DNA of 64,000 nucleotides from Methylohalobius sp964654415 (GTDB lineage: Bacteria; Pseudomonadota; Gammaproteobacteria; Methylococcales; Methylothermaceae). The notes under the pieces are model-generated. The model was not told the origin of the DNA, did no database searches, and saw only the letters and a list, made by a program, of their open reading frames with translations. The stretch lies in contig CAZZIP010000010.1 of assembly GCA_964654415.1 (NCBI GenBank), positions 1 through 64,000 on the forward strand. Direction: 5' to 3'. How positions within the stretch are numbered: the first letter of the stretch is position 1; each line of letters begins with the position of its first letter. Position numbers and translations under genes: made by a program. Shown here in pieces: positions 24,098 through 33,299 of the stretch.

Positions 24098-24966
24098 GCC
24101 TTTTCTTCCGCGCTGTAGTGGATCATGCGCTCGACGAAGAACTCTAACTGGCCCGAGGGAGCGTCTGCCATCGGCCACTGCTCTATCTTACGCGCTAAGG
24201 ACTTCAAGGCGACGGCAGCCGGGCTTTGCGGGAAAGCACTGACCACTGGCTGCTGCATCTGCACCGCTTTGACCACCGCCTCGTCTTTCGGCACCGAACC
24301 GAAATAATTGAGGGTCACGTCCAGATAGCGGTCGGTCGCCCGACATAGTTTTTCGTACAACTGCCGTCCCTGGCTGGCAACTTGGACCTGGTTGCACAAA
24401 ATCTGGAAGCGGAACAGCCGATAGTCACGGTTGAGCAGCTTGATGAAAGCATAGGAGTCGGCCAGGGAAGCCGGCTCGTCGCACACCACTACCACGATTT
24501 CCTGACAGGCTCGGGCAAAATTGACCACCGTGCTAGAAATGCCCGCGGCTGTATCGACGATCAATACGTCAAGCGGCAAGTGCAAGCTACTGAAAGCGCG
24601 GATCAGGCCAGCCTGCTGGGCCTCTGTCAAATCCGCCATCTTCTGGATTCCAGAAGCCGCGGGAACGATCTTCAAGCCGCAAGGCCCCTCCACCAGAATC
24701 TCCTCTAGGGTGTGGGTCCCATTGATAACGTGCGACAAGTTATACCGAGGATGTAACCCCAGCAGGATGTCCACGTTGGCCAATCCCAAATCGGCATCTA
24801 GCAAAGCGGTCGTACGCCCCTGCTGGGCCAGGGCCACCCCTAAATTGACGGCAACGTTGGTCTTGCCTACTCCACCCTTGCCGCTTGCTACCGCGAACAC
24901 CCGCACTGGTTTGGGTAGCCGCATGCACCGAATTCCAGCTGCTTGATCTAAGTTATGCGCTTGCAT
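24094..24966 (-). CDS. fleN: Flagellar number regulator FleN (FlhG, MinD-like ATPase)
   Basis: FleN (290 residues) is a MinD-family ATPase that limits the number of polar flagella, in Pseudomonas by restraining FleQ. The deviant Walker A is in ASGKGGVGKTNVAVNLG, with TTALLDADLGLANVD and VLIVDTAAGIS as further nucleotide motifs. A short amphipathic N-terminal extension of the kind that binds FleQ or membrane may be present before KPVRVFAVASG. The start ATG 24966 (MQAHNLDQ) overlaps the flhF end by 14 bases; a longer start in flhF is possible but less likely. Confidence 0.92.
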   Translation of the reverse strand: MQAHNLDQAAGIRCMRLPKPVRVFAVASGKGGVGKTNVAVNLGVALAQQGRTTALLDADLGLANVDILLGLHPRYNLSHVINGTHTLEEILVEGPCGLKIVPAASGIQKMADLTEAQQAGLIRAFSSLHLPLDVLIVDTAAGISSTVVNFARACQEIVVVVCDEPASLADSYAFIKLLNRDYRLFRFQILCNQVQVASQGRQLYEKLCRATDRYLDVTLNYFGSVPKDEAVVKAVQMQQPVVSAFPQSPAAVALKSLARKIEQWPMADAPSGQLEFFVERMIHYSAEEKA

Positions 24967-26278
24967 CGGCGACCCAATCCTCAAAATCGAGTCCTGCGTC
25001 GGCAGACGGGGATATCGGCGCAGTCTCAAAGCAACGCTGAATCAGCCTATCCGACCGAGCCGGATGCAGATCCTCTGGCACCTGCTGACCATCGGTGAAG
25101 AACGCAATCGGCAGTCTGCATCCGATCAGGGCCGAAAGCGCTGGCCCAAGACACCCTGCCTCATCGAGTTTAGTCAAAATAACGGCTTTGGGGCGACAAG
25201 CGGCAAAAGCCTTGATCGCTTCATTTAGACTACCTAGCTGGGCGCCTGCCGACAGCACTAGGTAGGTCGAGATGGCTATCTCGCCCTCGCTCAGTAGCGC
25301 AAGCTGCTCTGCCAAGCGCAGGTCCCGAGGACTCATCCCTGCGGTATCGATCAGAACCAACTTCTTATCCCGAAAGCCGCGCAAGATCGCGCGAAGTTCC
25401 TCGGGATTGCTGGCCACCCGAATCGGTACCCCAAGAATCCGAGCATAGGTACTAAGCTGTTCATAGGCAGCAATCCGGTAATTGTCCGTGGTCATCAGGG
25501 CGATCTGGCGGGGGCCGTGTTCGAGGCGAAAACGCGCGGCTAATTTGGCAATCGTAGTCGTCTTGCCAACCCCCGTCGGACCCACCAGAGCGACGATCCC
25601 CCCATAATCCAGACCAGGGTCGCAAATCGCAACGCGCTCGGTCAGAATCTGGCGGACTTGGCGCAAAGCGCTGCCAAAGTCTGCGTGCACGCCCGCCTGC
25701 CGGGCCAACTCCAGCGCCAACGGTCTGGCAAACCCAAGTTCATTTAGGGTACGCAGAAGATCGATCCGAGTCGGGGACTCGCGCATCAGCTCCCGCCAGG
25801 ACTCCCGAGACAGATGCTGGTCTAAAAGACGCCGCATTTCCTGGAGCTCACACCGCAGAGAGGCGAACGTGTCCGATGGCGGTACCCGAGCCACAGATTC
25901 AGCCGGATGACGGGATTTAGTCGCCGCCACAGAAGGTTTAGGCCGTTTGGAATCGCCCTGAGGTTTCCCCATCGCTCCGGTAAACTCAGCTACCGCGCTG
26001 TACCCGCGGGCAGAGAAAGCCGGTTTGGGAGGCGATTTAGCGCTAGATTCCGGTATGGGGTTAAGGCGTATCGGCGCAGGCTCCGCAGCAGTTTCAGGCG
26101 GCCGAGGTTCCGGTTTGGCGGAGGTCACCGTCTCCAGATCGAAATCGCATGTAGCAATAATCTCCACCCCTTGCTCGGTCTTGCGATTGGACAGGATCAC
26201 CGCATCTGCGCCCAGGGTCTCTTTCACCTGTTGCAGCGCCTGGCGGATGTCCGGAGCCAGAAAACGTTTGATTTTCAT
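24953..26278 (-). CDS. flhF: Flagellar placement GTPase FlhF
   Basis: FlhF (441 residues) is an SRP-type GTPase that marks the site of polar flagellum assembly. The N-terminal basic region MKIKRFLAPDIRQALQQVKE, a variable middle (about residues 75-160), then the NG domain: GPTGVGKTTTIAKLAARF, VALMTTDNYRIAAYEQL-type and LIDTAGMSPRD (G motifs) and ILTKLDEAGCLG. With FleN it gives a polar single flagellum. 95 bases lie between it and flhA, with a small GCACG/CGTGC hairpin and no clear promoter. Confidence 0.94.
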   Translation of the reverse strand: MKIKRFLAPDIRQALQQVKETLGADAVILSNRKTEQGVEIIATCDFDLETVTSAKPEPRPPETAAEPAPIRLNPIPESSAKSPPKPAFSARGYSAVAEFTGAMGKPQGDSKRPKPSVAATKSRHPAESVARVPPSDTFASLRCELQEMRRLLDQHLSRESWRELMRESPTRIDLLRTLNELGFARPLALELARQAGVHADFGSALRQVRQILTERVAICDPGLDYGGIVALVGPTGVGKTTTIAKLAARFRLEHGPRQIALMTTDNYRIAAYEQLSTYARILGVPIRVASNPEELRAILRGFRDKKLVLIDTAGMSPRDLRLAEQLALLSEGEIAISTYLVLSAGAQLGSLNEAIKAFAACRPKAVILTKLDEAGCLGPALSALIGCRLPIAFFTDGQQVPEDLHPARSDRLIQRCFETAPISPSADAGLDFEDWVADASA

Positions 26279-26373
26279 GGCCTACCTCCCTGCATGCCAC
26301 CCCGCAGGCACGCTAAAGTACGTGCAAGTTCGCTATTCTGATAATGCTTCATCCCTCGTTCACCTCATTAGTT

Positions 26374-28461
26374 TCAAGCCCGCTGGCCAACCACACCGAC
26401 CACTTTGATTGGCTGGTTCTCCGGCACTTCGTTGTAGGCCAAAACGTGCAACCCCGGAATGGTATGGCGGACGAAACGCGCCAGCCACGCGCGCAACATT
26501 GAGGACACCAACAGCACCGCCGGTTTGCCGACCGCCTCCAGTTTCCTGGTCTGCTGCTCCAAAAGCTGATGGATACGTTGCGCCAACCCCGGTTCAATGC
26601 TTGCCCCTTCTTGATTAGTACCCTGCAAAGTCTTTAGCAACAACTGTTCCAGCTCTGGATCCAAGGTGATGACGGGCAGCTCGCTTCCTAAGCCGTTGAT
26701 TTTCTCGACGATGGCGCGTCCCAGCGCAGCCCGTACTGCTGCCGTGAGCGCGTCGGGATCCTGACTTCTGCTGCCGTGCTCTGCCAAAGTTTCGGCGATC
26801 GTGATCATGTCCCGAATTGGAATTTTCTCCTTGAGCAGGCGCTGCAGCACTTTCACCAACAAAGTCAGCGGGATGATCTGAGGCACTAGCAGTTCCGCCA
26901 GCTTCGGCGCCACCTTGGCCAAGGTGGCGAGCCATTGTTGCGCCTCCTCGTGACCGAACAACAGATGCGCGTGATCCTGGATGACTTGGCTTAAGTGGGT
27001 GGCGATCACCGTCTCCGGATCCACTACCGTATACCCCAGCGCTTGGGCGTGATCCCGGCGTGCCGGCTCGATCCATACCGCATCCAACCCAAAGGCCGGA
27101 TCCTTGGCTTCGATTCCCGCAATCGCCCCAAACACCTGGCCGGGATTGATGGCCATCTCCCGGTCCGGGTAAATCGTCGCCTCCCCCACCGTTACCCCGA
27201 GAACCTGCAGGCGGTAAGCGTTCGGGAGCAGATCGAGATTGTCGCGAATATGGACCGATGGAATCAGGAACCCCAACTCCTGAGACAGCTTCTTGCGTAC
27301 CCCCTTGATGCGGCTCATGAGCTCTCCGCCCTGCTGTTTGTCCACCAGCGCGATCAAACGGTAACCAACTTGGAGGCCGATACGGTCAAGCGGCATGACG
27401 TCGTCCCAACTCAACTCGCGCACCTCAGGCTCTTTGGGCGGCGCCTCGGGCGCGATCTCTTTGGCGGCCTGCCGGCGGCTACGTCGGCTCATTAACCAAA
27501 CACTTCCTCCCAAAGCAGAAGCCAAAACTAAAAACGGCAAGCTCGGCATCCCGGGGATCAACCCCAACAGACCGATCACGCCGGCGCTGATGGCTAACAC
27601 TCGCGGTTGCTCAAGGAACTGCGCGCTGAATTGCTGCCCCACGTCCGCCTCGGAGCCCGATACCTGGGTCACCAATATTGCCGAAGCGACCGACAACAAC
27701 AGCGAAGGAATCTGTGCGACCAGACCATCCCCGATGGTGAGCAAAACGTAACGCTCGGCCGCCTCGTGGAAAGCCATACCATGCTGACCCATGCCAATCG
27801 TCAGTCCCCCGATGACGTTGATGAACAAGATTAAAATTCCGGCAATCGCGTCGCCGCGCACGAACTTGCTCGCTCCATCCATGGCACCGTAAAAGTCGGC
27901 CTCTCTGCTGACCTCGGCCCGCCTGGCGCGGGCTTCGTCCTGGGAGATTAGACCAGCGTTAAGATCGGCGTCGATCGCCATCTGCTTGCCTGGCATAGCG
28001 TCCAAGGTGAACCTGGCGCTCACTTCCGACACTCGTCCTGCTCCTTTGGTGATCACCACGAAGTTGATGATCACCAGGATCAAAAACACCACTAGGCCGA
28101 CGGTGAAATTCCCCCCAATCACAAAAGCCCCGAACGCTTCGATCACCTTGCCGGCCGCATCGGGGCTCTCGTGCCCCTTAAGCAGCACCACCCGCGTCGA
28201 GGCCACGTTCAAGCTCAACCGGAGCAAGGTCGCAACCAAAAGCACGACCGGAAACACTGCAAAATCCAGCGGCTTTGCGGTATAGATCACAACGAGGAGA
28301 ATGATGAGCGACAAGGCGATATTGAACGTGAAAAACAAGTCGAGCACGAACGCTGGCAGTGGCAATACCAGGAGCATCAAAAGCAGCATCACTAAGAACG
28401 GCGCACCCAATCCTATGCCGCTGAGCTGTTTGATTCTGGTCAAAATTGCAGTCGGGCTCAT
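26374..28461 (-). CDS. flhA: Flagellar export protein FlhA
   Basis: FlhA (695 residues) is the main export-gate protein of the flagellar type III apparatus. About eight membrane helices fill the first 330 residues, with the conserved FHIPEP-type cytoplasmic region between (DAMPGKQMAIDADLNAG and ARRAEVSREADFYGAMDGA, in part). The large C-terminal cytoplasmic domain (about 350-695) is the docking site for chaperones. It lies 36 bases after flhB. Confidence 0.95.
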   Translation of the reverse strand: MSPTAILTRIKQLSGIGLGAPFLVMLLLMLLVLPLPAFVLDLFFTFNIALSLIILLVVIYTAKPLDFAVFPVVLLVATLLRLSLNVASTRVVLLKGHESPDAAGKVIEAFGAFVIGGNFTVGLVVFLILVIINFVVITKGAGRVSEVSARFTLDAMPGKQMAIDADLNAGLISQDEARARRAEVSREADFYGAMDGASKFVRGDAIAGILILFINVIGGLTIGMGQHGMAFHEAAERYVLLTIGDGLVAQIPSLLLSVASAILVTQVSGSEADVGQQFSAQFLEQPRVLAISAGVIGLLGLIPGMPSLPFLVLASALGGSVWLMSRRSRRQAAKEIAPEAPPKEPEVRELSWDDVMPLDRIGLQVGYRLIALVDKQQGGELMSRIKGVRKKLSQELGFLIPSVHIRDNLDLLPNAYRLQVLGVTVGEATIYPDREMAINPGQVFGAIAGIEAKDPAFGLDAVWIEPARRDHAQALGYTVVDPETVIATHLSQVIQDHAHLLFGHEEAQQWLATLAKVAPKLAELLVPQIIPLTLLVKVLQRLLKEKIPIRDMITIAETLAEHGSRSQDPDALTAAVRAALGRAIVEKINGLGSELPVITLDPELEQLLLKTLQGTNQEGASIEPGLAQRIHQLLEQQTRKLEAVGKPAVLLVSSMLRAWLARFVRHTIPGLHVLAYNEVPENQPIKVVGVVGQRA

Positions 28462-28497
28462 ACCTTAACCTCTGTCTTTCATTGTCCTGATGGAACC

Positions 28498-29625
28498 TCA
28501 GCGCCGCAGATATTCCTCCGGAATCGGCCAGCTTGCCGGTGGCAGCGGCCGCTCACGGGGACTACGCGCCGCCTTGAGCTGATACACATAAGCCAGTACT
28601 TGGGCCACGGCCAGATACAATCCTTGGGGAATTTCCTGCCCCAACTCAGTGCTGTAATACAAGGCGCGTGCCAACGGCGGTGCCGCCACCAGAGGAACAT
28701 TGGCGGAGATCGCCTTGGCGCGAATCTGAGCCGCAATCAGATCGACTCCTTTGGCCACTACCCTGGGGGCTCCAGCTCGGGATTGATCGTATTTAAGGGC
28801 AACCGCAAAATGGCTTGGATTGGTGACTACGACGTCGGCTTTCGGAACCTCCTCTATCATCCGCCGTCGGGCGCGTTCACGCTGCAGTTGGCGGATTTTT
28901 GACTTGACTTCGGGTCGACCTTCCGACTCCTTCATCTCGTCTTTGATTTCCTGGAGAGTCATCTTTAGCTTGCGGCGGTGTTCCCAAAGCTGATAAGGCA
29001 CATCGATGGCCGCCAGCAGTGCCAGCGAGGCGCACAGAAACAGACCCGCTCGCCATAGAAAGCCAAGACCATCGGCCAACGCCGGTTCAAGGTCTTCACC
29101 CAACAAACCCTTAAGATCCGCCTTGGAAGCCTGAAAGATGACCAGCGTAACCAGTGCGATGAGCGCCACCTTAAGCAGAGACTTAACCAATTCCACCAGG
29201 CCACGCAGGGCGAACATCCGCTTGAATCCTTCCAGCGGGTTGAGTTTGCCGAACTTAGGTTCTAGGCTCTCCCAGCTGAAGACCCAACCTCCGAGCATGA
29301 CCGGCCCGGCCAAAGCAGCGATGACCATCACCAAAAGCAGCGGCGCCAATAAGATCAAGCTGTCAAACAGAGCCGCGCTGCCGTGCTCGAGCAGCGTCTG
29401 GGGATTGAGGATTTCACCTCGCTCGAGGCGGAAATTGGCGGTCATGATCCTGGCCAATCCGTCCCCCATGGACCGGCCAAATACCCCGCATCCGACTATG
29501 CCTGCCAACAGGACCACAAATGTGTTGAGTTCACGCGAACGAGGAATTTGGCCTTTGCGGCGCGCATCCTCCAGGCGTTTTTGGGTAGGTTCTTCAGTAC
29601 GTTCTTGACTGCTCTCTTCCGCCAT
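28498..29625 (-). CDS. flhB: Flagellar export switch protein FlhB (NPSH variant)
   Basis: FlhB (375 residues) sets export specificity and cleaves itself in the NPTH motif. There are four membrane helices in the first 210 residues, then the cytoplasmic domain. The cleavage motif here reads N269-P270-S271-H272 (codon AGC for Ser), not NPTH; the Asn and Pro needed for cleavage are kept and Ser keeps the hydroxyl. The downstream FAVALKYD and RVVAKGVDLIA are typical. It is four bases after fliR. A second protein with only the FlhB C-domain is at 14803-15087. Confidence 0.95.
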   Translation of the reverse strand: MAEESSQERTEEPTQKRLEDARRKGQIPRSRELNTFVVLLAGIVGCGVFGRSMGDGLARIMTANFRLERGEILNPQTLLEHGSAALFDSLILLAPLLLVMVIAALAGPVMLGGWVFSWESLEPKFGKLNPLEGFKRMFALRGLVELVKSLLKVALIALVTLVIFQASKADLKGLLGEDLEPALADGLGFLWRAGLFLCASLALLAAIDVPYQLWEHRRKLKMTLQEIKDEMKESEGRPEVKSKIRQLQRERARRRMIEEVPKADVVVTNPSHFAVALKYDQSRAGAPRVVAKGVDLIAAQIRAKAISANVPLVAAPPLARALYYSTELGQEIPQGLYLAVAQVLAYVYQLKAARSPRERPLPPASWPIPEEYLRR

Positions 29626-29629
29626 TACG

Positions 29630-30403
29630 CTAGACTTTGAGCAGCTTGCGGATCAATTCGTAAGTAGCCGGCAGGTCTCCGGCGAACCGCTCCAGCACTA
29701 CGGGGAAAGTGAACCAGATCAACCCCAGTCCCAGCCCCAGAGTGATCGGGAAACCCACCGAAAAGATGTTGAGCTGCGGCGCGGCCCGAGTCGCGATTCC
29801 CAGAGCGAGGTTAACGAACAACAAGGTGATGACGACGGGCAAAGATAGCAGCACTCCGCCGACGAACACGCTGCTGCTCCAACGGACGATCGTCCATACG
29901 TCATCGCGCTCTAATCCCGCCAGGACCACCGGCAGGCTTTGGAAACTGGCCGCGAGCAGCTCAATGAGAAGCAAATGACCGTCCAACCCCAGAAACAACA
30001 GGGTCGCAAATAAAAGGTACAGCTGTGAAACCATCGGTACCTGCGCGCCCAACTGGGGGTCGATCAAAGCAGCAAATCCCAATCCCATGCTGTAAGCGAT
30101 GCTTTGTCCGGCAAATACCAATGCGGCGAGGGCCAATTGCACGAGAAACCCAATGGCCGCCCCAATCAGGATTTCCCGCGCTGCTATCAAGCCGGCCTCA
30201 AGGCCGACTAACTCAACTGCAGGGACCTTGGGAAGGGTAGGCATCACCGCGGTAGTGGTGACCACTGCCAACATCACCCGTATCCGAATCGGCACAGCTC
30301 GGCTATTGAAGATCGGCAGCGTCATGAAAAACGCCCCGATGCGCAGCAGCGGCCATAAGAAACGAGCTAGCAGGTCAAGGAGCTGTGTCTCGGTCCAGTG
30401 CAT
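29630..30403 (-). CDS. fliR: Flagellar export protein FliR
   Basis: FliR (257 residues) is a membrane component of the export gate, together with FliP and FliQ. About six hydrophobic segments fill the protein; ARFLWPLLRIGAFFMTLPIF near the N-terminus and PLINILSVGFPITLGLGLGL-type sequence (seen as NIFSVGFPITLGLGL) are typical. It begins one base after fliQ and lies four bases before flhB. Confidence 0.93.
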   Translation of the reverse strand: MHWTETQLLDLLARFLWPLLRIGAFFMTLPIFNSRAVPIRIRVMLAVVTTTAVMPTLPKVPAVELVGLEAGLIAAREILIGAAIGFLVQLALAALVFAGQSIAYSMGLGFAALIDPQLGAQVPMVSQLYLLFATLLFLGLDGHLLLIELLAASFQSLPVVLAGLERDDVWTIVRWSSSVFVGGVLLSLPVVITLLFVNLALGIATRAAPQLNIFSVGFPITLGLGLGLIWFTFPVVLERFAGDLPATYELIRKLLKV

Positions 30404-30404
30404 C

Positions 30405-30674
30405 TCAACCGATCAACGCCGGGATGTTTTCAAACAAACCTTGGGTATAGTCAGTGAGCAAACGCAGCATCCAGTGCCCAGCCAATACCAGCACGAGGGC
30501 GACGACGATCAGCTTGGGTACAAAGGTCAAAGTCATCTCATTGATTTGGGTAGCGGCTTGAAACACCGCGATCAGCAGCCCGATCGCCAACACTGAGAGT
30601 AGAATGGGTGCAGCCAGCTTCAAAGTTACCCAAAGCATGTCGCTAGCAACGGTCATCACCGCATCGGCGTCCAT
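30405..30674 (-). CDS. fliQ: Flagellar export protein FliQ
   Basis: FliQ (89 residues) is the small two-helix export-gate protein. The two membrane helices are at about residues 15-38 and 50-72, with QAATQINEMTLTFVPK between them, which is the family hallmark. The start is ATG 30674 (MDADAVM); the open frame continues upstream into fliP, but this start gives the usual size. Confidence 0.93.
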   Translation of the reverse strand: MDADAVMTVASDMLWVTLKLAAPILLSVLAIGLLIAVFQAATQINEMTLTFVPKLIVVALVLVLAGHWMLRLLTDYTQGLFENIPALIG

Positions 30675-30687
30675 GGTTTCCTCCGCT

Positions 30688-31422
30688 TCAAAGCGTATAA
30701 AAACTCGCTGCCAGGGTTTCCATGACCAACGCCCAGCCATCCACGAGCACGAACAACATGAGTTTGAACGGCAGCGAGATGATCATCGGCGAGAGCATCA
30801 TCATCCCCATAGACATCAGCACGCTGGCCACCACCAGATCGATGATCAGAAACGGCAAAAAGAGGAGAAAACCGATCTGAAACGCGGTCTTGAGCTCTGA
30901 GGTCATGAATGCCGGCACCAGTAGAGTCAAGGGAACATCTTCCATCGACGCTAGATGCTCTCGCCCCGACAGCCGCACGAATAGAGCCAGATCGGTTTCG
31001 CGGGTCTGGCGCAGCATAAATTGGCGCAGCGGTAGCAGCGACCGCTTAAGCGCCTCGCCGGCTTCGATCTTTTCCTCCAGATAGGGAGCAACGCCGTCCT
31101 GGTAGGCCTTATCGAACACCGGAAACATGACAAATCCGGTCAGGAACAAAGAAATCCCGAGCAGAATTTGATTATTGGGAGTTTGGCCGGTGCCTAGAGC
31201 TTGACGCAGAATGGCCAGAACCACCAGGATGCGGGTGAAAGCAGTCATCGACAGAAGCAGTGCGGGCAGCACCGTCAGTGCGGTCATCAAGGCAAGCACC
31301 TGCAGACTGACGGTATAGGCTTGGCCACCACCTGCAGTGGTCACCCGAACTACCTCCAACCCCGGTGCAGCGGTAGCGAGCACAGGCAGCAGCAAGATGG
31401 CAAAACCTAATCCAAGCTTCAT
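30688..31422 (-). CDS. fliP: Flagellar export protein FliP
   Basis: FliP (244 residues) forms the core export channel with FliQ and FliR. It begins with a signal peptide (MKLGLGFAILLLPVLATAA), then the conserved ALMTALTVLPALLLSMTAFTR (in part), NQILLGISLFLTGFVM and, near the end, IDLVVASVLMSMGMMMLSP. The start is ATG 31422, which overlaps the fliO stop (ATGA) and has GGAGGAG five bases upstream; the ATG at 31434 is less likely. Confidence 0.95.
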   Translation of the reverse strand: MKLGLGFAILLLPVLATAAPGLEVVRVTTAGGGQAYTVSLQVLALMTALTVLPALLLSMTAFTRILVVLAILRQALGTGQTPNNQILLGISLFLTGFVMFPVFDKAYQDGVAPYLEEKIEAGEALKRSLLPLRQFMLRQTRETDLALFVRLSGREHLASMEDVPLTLLVPAFMTSELKTAFQIGFLLFLPFLIIDLVVASVLMSMGMMMLSPMIISLPFKLMLFVLVDGWALVMETLAASFYTL

Positions 31423-31793
31423 TCTCTCCTCCATCGTTCCGCCAAGACCTGCTTAAAGCTTTTCACTTCCGCCTGTTCTAGGCGCATATCGCCTTCCAAC
31501 ACATGCAGGGTCTGGATTCGGCCGGGCGCTACCCCCAAAACCAACTGGGTTCGCCCGACTTCGATCACCACCAGTCTCTCTCGGCTGCCCAAAGACAGCC
31601 CTGCCAACACTCGGAGTTGCCCCTGAGCAGGCACATTCCACTGGCTCAAACGCTTGAGCAACCATAGACACAAAACCATCAGGATCAGCACCACGGCAAG
31701 CCCTAGCCACTGACCGGTTGCGGCGGAATTTAAGCCAGGCGCAGCCCAAACCGGCAGGCTCAGCACGCCCAAAGCCAAACCGAGCCTTTTCAT
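31419..31793 (-). CDS. fliO: Flagellar biosynthesis protein FliO
   Basis: FliO (124 residues) helps assemble FliP into the export gate. It has a short N-terminal hydrophobic segment (possible signal), one strong transmembrane helix (about residues 29-48, AVVLILMVLCLWLL), then a cytoplasmic domain with LRVLAGLSLGSRERLVVIEV and TQLVLGVAPGRIQTLHVL. It overlaps fliN by four bases and fliP by four. Confidence 0.9.
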   Translation of the reverse strand: MKRLGLALGVLSLPVWAAPGLNSAATGQWLGLAVVLILMVLCLWLLKRLSQWNVPAQGQLRVLAGLSLGSRERLVVIEVGRTQLVLGVAPGRIQTLHVLEGDMRLEQAEVKSFKQVLAERWRRE

Positions 31794-32266
31794 CTCAACC
31801 TGCGCACGCGTTCTGCCGGGCTGATGATGTCGGTTAACCGGATGCCGAATTTGTCGTTAACCACCACCACCTCACCGCGGGCGATCAGAGTACCGTTGAC
31901 CATGACGTCCATCGGCTCGCCCGCCAAGCGATCCAGTTCCACCACTGAGCCCTGGTTGAGCTGAAGCAAATTACGGATGCTAATGCGGGTACGCCCGATC
32001 TCCATCGACAAAGTGACGGGGACATCCAAGATGACATCTAGGTTGACGTCCTCTTGCGATGAACTTTTGACTGAGTCCCCACGCTCAAAACGATCGTAAG
32101 TCGCTGGGGTGACTCGTTGGACAGAGGCGCTGTTCTCGACCTGCTCGGCCAACGCGTCCTCCCAGCTGTCTGGGTTTACCTCTTCTCCATCGCTCGGCGG
32201 AACCTCCTCAAATGGGACGTCCCCCGAGGTTGGCTGGTCGGACATCCAATCTTCACGCTCACTCAT
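31790..32266 (-). CDS. fliN: Flagellar motor switch protein FliN
   Basis: FliN (158 residues) forms the lower C-ring with FliM. A variable acidic N-terminal part (about residues 1-75) precedes the SpoA domain, with DVILDVPVTLSMEIGRTRI, IRNLLQLNQGSVVELD and EPMDVMVNGTLIARGEVVVV. It is longer than the enteric protein at the N-terminus. The start is ATG 32266, in the eight-base overlap ATGAGTGA with the fliM stop. Confidence 0.94.
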   Translation of the reverse strand: MSEREDWMSDQPTSGDVPFEEVPPSDGEEVNPDSWEDALAEQVENSASVQRVTPATYDRFERGDSVKSSSQEDVNLDVILDVPVTLSMEIGRTRISIRNLLQLNQGSVVELDRLAGEPMDVMVNGTLIARGEVVVVNDKFGIRLTDIISPAERVRRLR

Positions 32267-33296
32267 CGCTTTCCCCTTCCGTTTTCGCATGTTCGATCAA
32301 CAGCGCAGGGGGCTTCGTATCCGGCCCACGCGCTACTTTCTCTTCGATCTTGATCCCAAAGTTGCCGTTGGCGATTCCCACCCGTCCACGAAACAAGGGG
32401 ATCCCCTCTGAATACAACGTCACCTGTTCGGGAAGCTCCACCGGGAGGATATCCCCAGGCCGCAAGTCAAGCAGCTGCGCTACCGTCATTTCCTTCTCCA
32501 GCAGAATAGCGTAAACCTCCACTTGACTCTCCATGACCTCGTAATGCAGCGCCTTGCGCCAGCGTTCGTCGATGTCGCCCCGATCGCTTTGAATGCTGTC
32601 TAAGAGATCGCGGATAGGTTCGATCATGGCGTAAGGCAAAGTGATATGGAGATCTCCTCCCCCGCCCTCCAATTCGATATGGACGGTGGAATTGATCACG
32701 ATGTCCGAGGGACTGACGATGTTGGCAAACTGGGGGTTGACTTCCGAATGGATGTATTCCGGCTGAATGTCCATCACCGGCCTCCATGCCTCGCGCAAGT
32801 CTTTGAACGCTAAATCCAAAAGGATTCGGATCAGCCGAAGTTCCATTGGGGTAAACTCGCGACCCTCCACTTTGTTGTAGAACCGGCCGTTGCCGCCGAA
32901 ATAATTGTCCACTGCGGTAAACACCAGCGTCGGATCCATGACAATCAGCGCCCGGCCACGCAGCGGTTTGAGCCGAATCAGATTCAGATTGGTCGGGACG
33001 AATTGGCTGTGGATGAACTCCGAGAACTTGAGCACCTGGGTACCGGCGATGGAGACTTCTGCCGTCCGCCGCAGAAGATTGAACAGGCTGATCCGGAAAT
33101 AGCGGGAGAAACGCTCATTGATCATATCCAGGGTGGGCATCCTCCCCCGCACGATGCGGTCCTGACTGGAGAAATCGTAGGGATGAATTTCCCCATCAGA
33201 AAACGGCTGATCAGCACTGGTTTCGATCTTGCCCTCATCGACGCCGTGGAGCAAGGCGTCGATCTCTTCCTGCGACAGCAAATCGTCAAACGCCAT
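32259..33296 (-). CDS. fliM: Flagellar motor switch protein FliM
   Basis: FliM (345 residues) binds CheY-P and sets the rotation sense. It has the N-terminal CheY-binding peptide LLSQEEIDALLHGV, the middle CheC-like domain (PTLDMINERFSRYFR, FGGNGRFY) and the C-terminal SpoA domain (LLDLRPGDILPVELPE). It lies three bases after fliL. Confidence 0.95.
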   Translation of the reverse strand: MAFDDLLSQEEIDALLHGVDEGKIETSADQPFSDGEIHPYDFSSQDRIVRGRMPTLDMINERFSRYFRISLFNLLRRTAEVSIAGTQVLKFSEFIHSQFVPTNLNLIRLKPLRGRALIVMDPTLVFTAVDNYFGGNGRFYNKVEGREFTPMELRLIRILLDLAFKDLREAWRPVMDIQPEYIHSEVNPQFANIVSPSDIVINSTVHIELEGGGGDLHITLPYAMIEPIRDLLDSIQSDRGDIDERWRKALHYEVMESQVEVYAILLEKEMTVAQLLDLRPGDILPVELPEQVTLYSEGIPLFRGRVGIANGNFGIKIEEKVARGPDTKPPALLIEHAKTEGESDE

Positions 33297-33299
33297 TGT

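Noticed and set aside
26279..26373. Sigma-54 promoter before flhF
   Set aside because: TTGCACGTACTTTAGC lacks the GG of the -24 element, so it does not fit the consensus.
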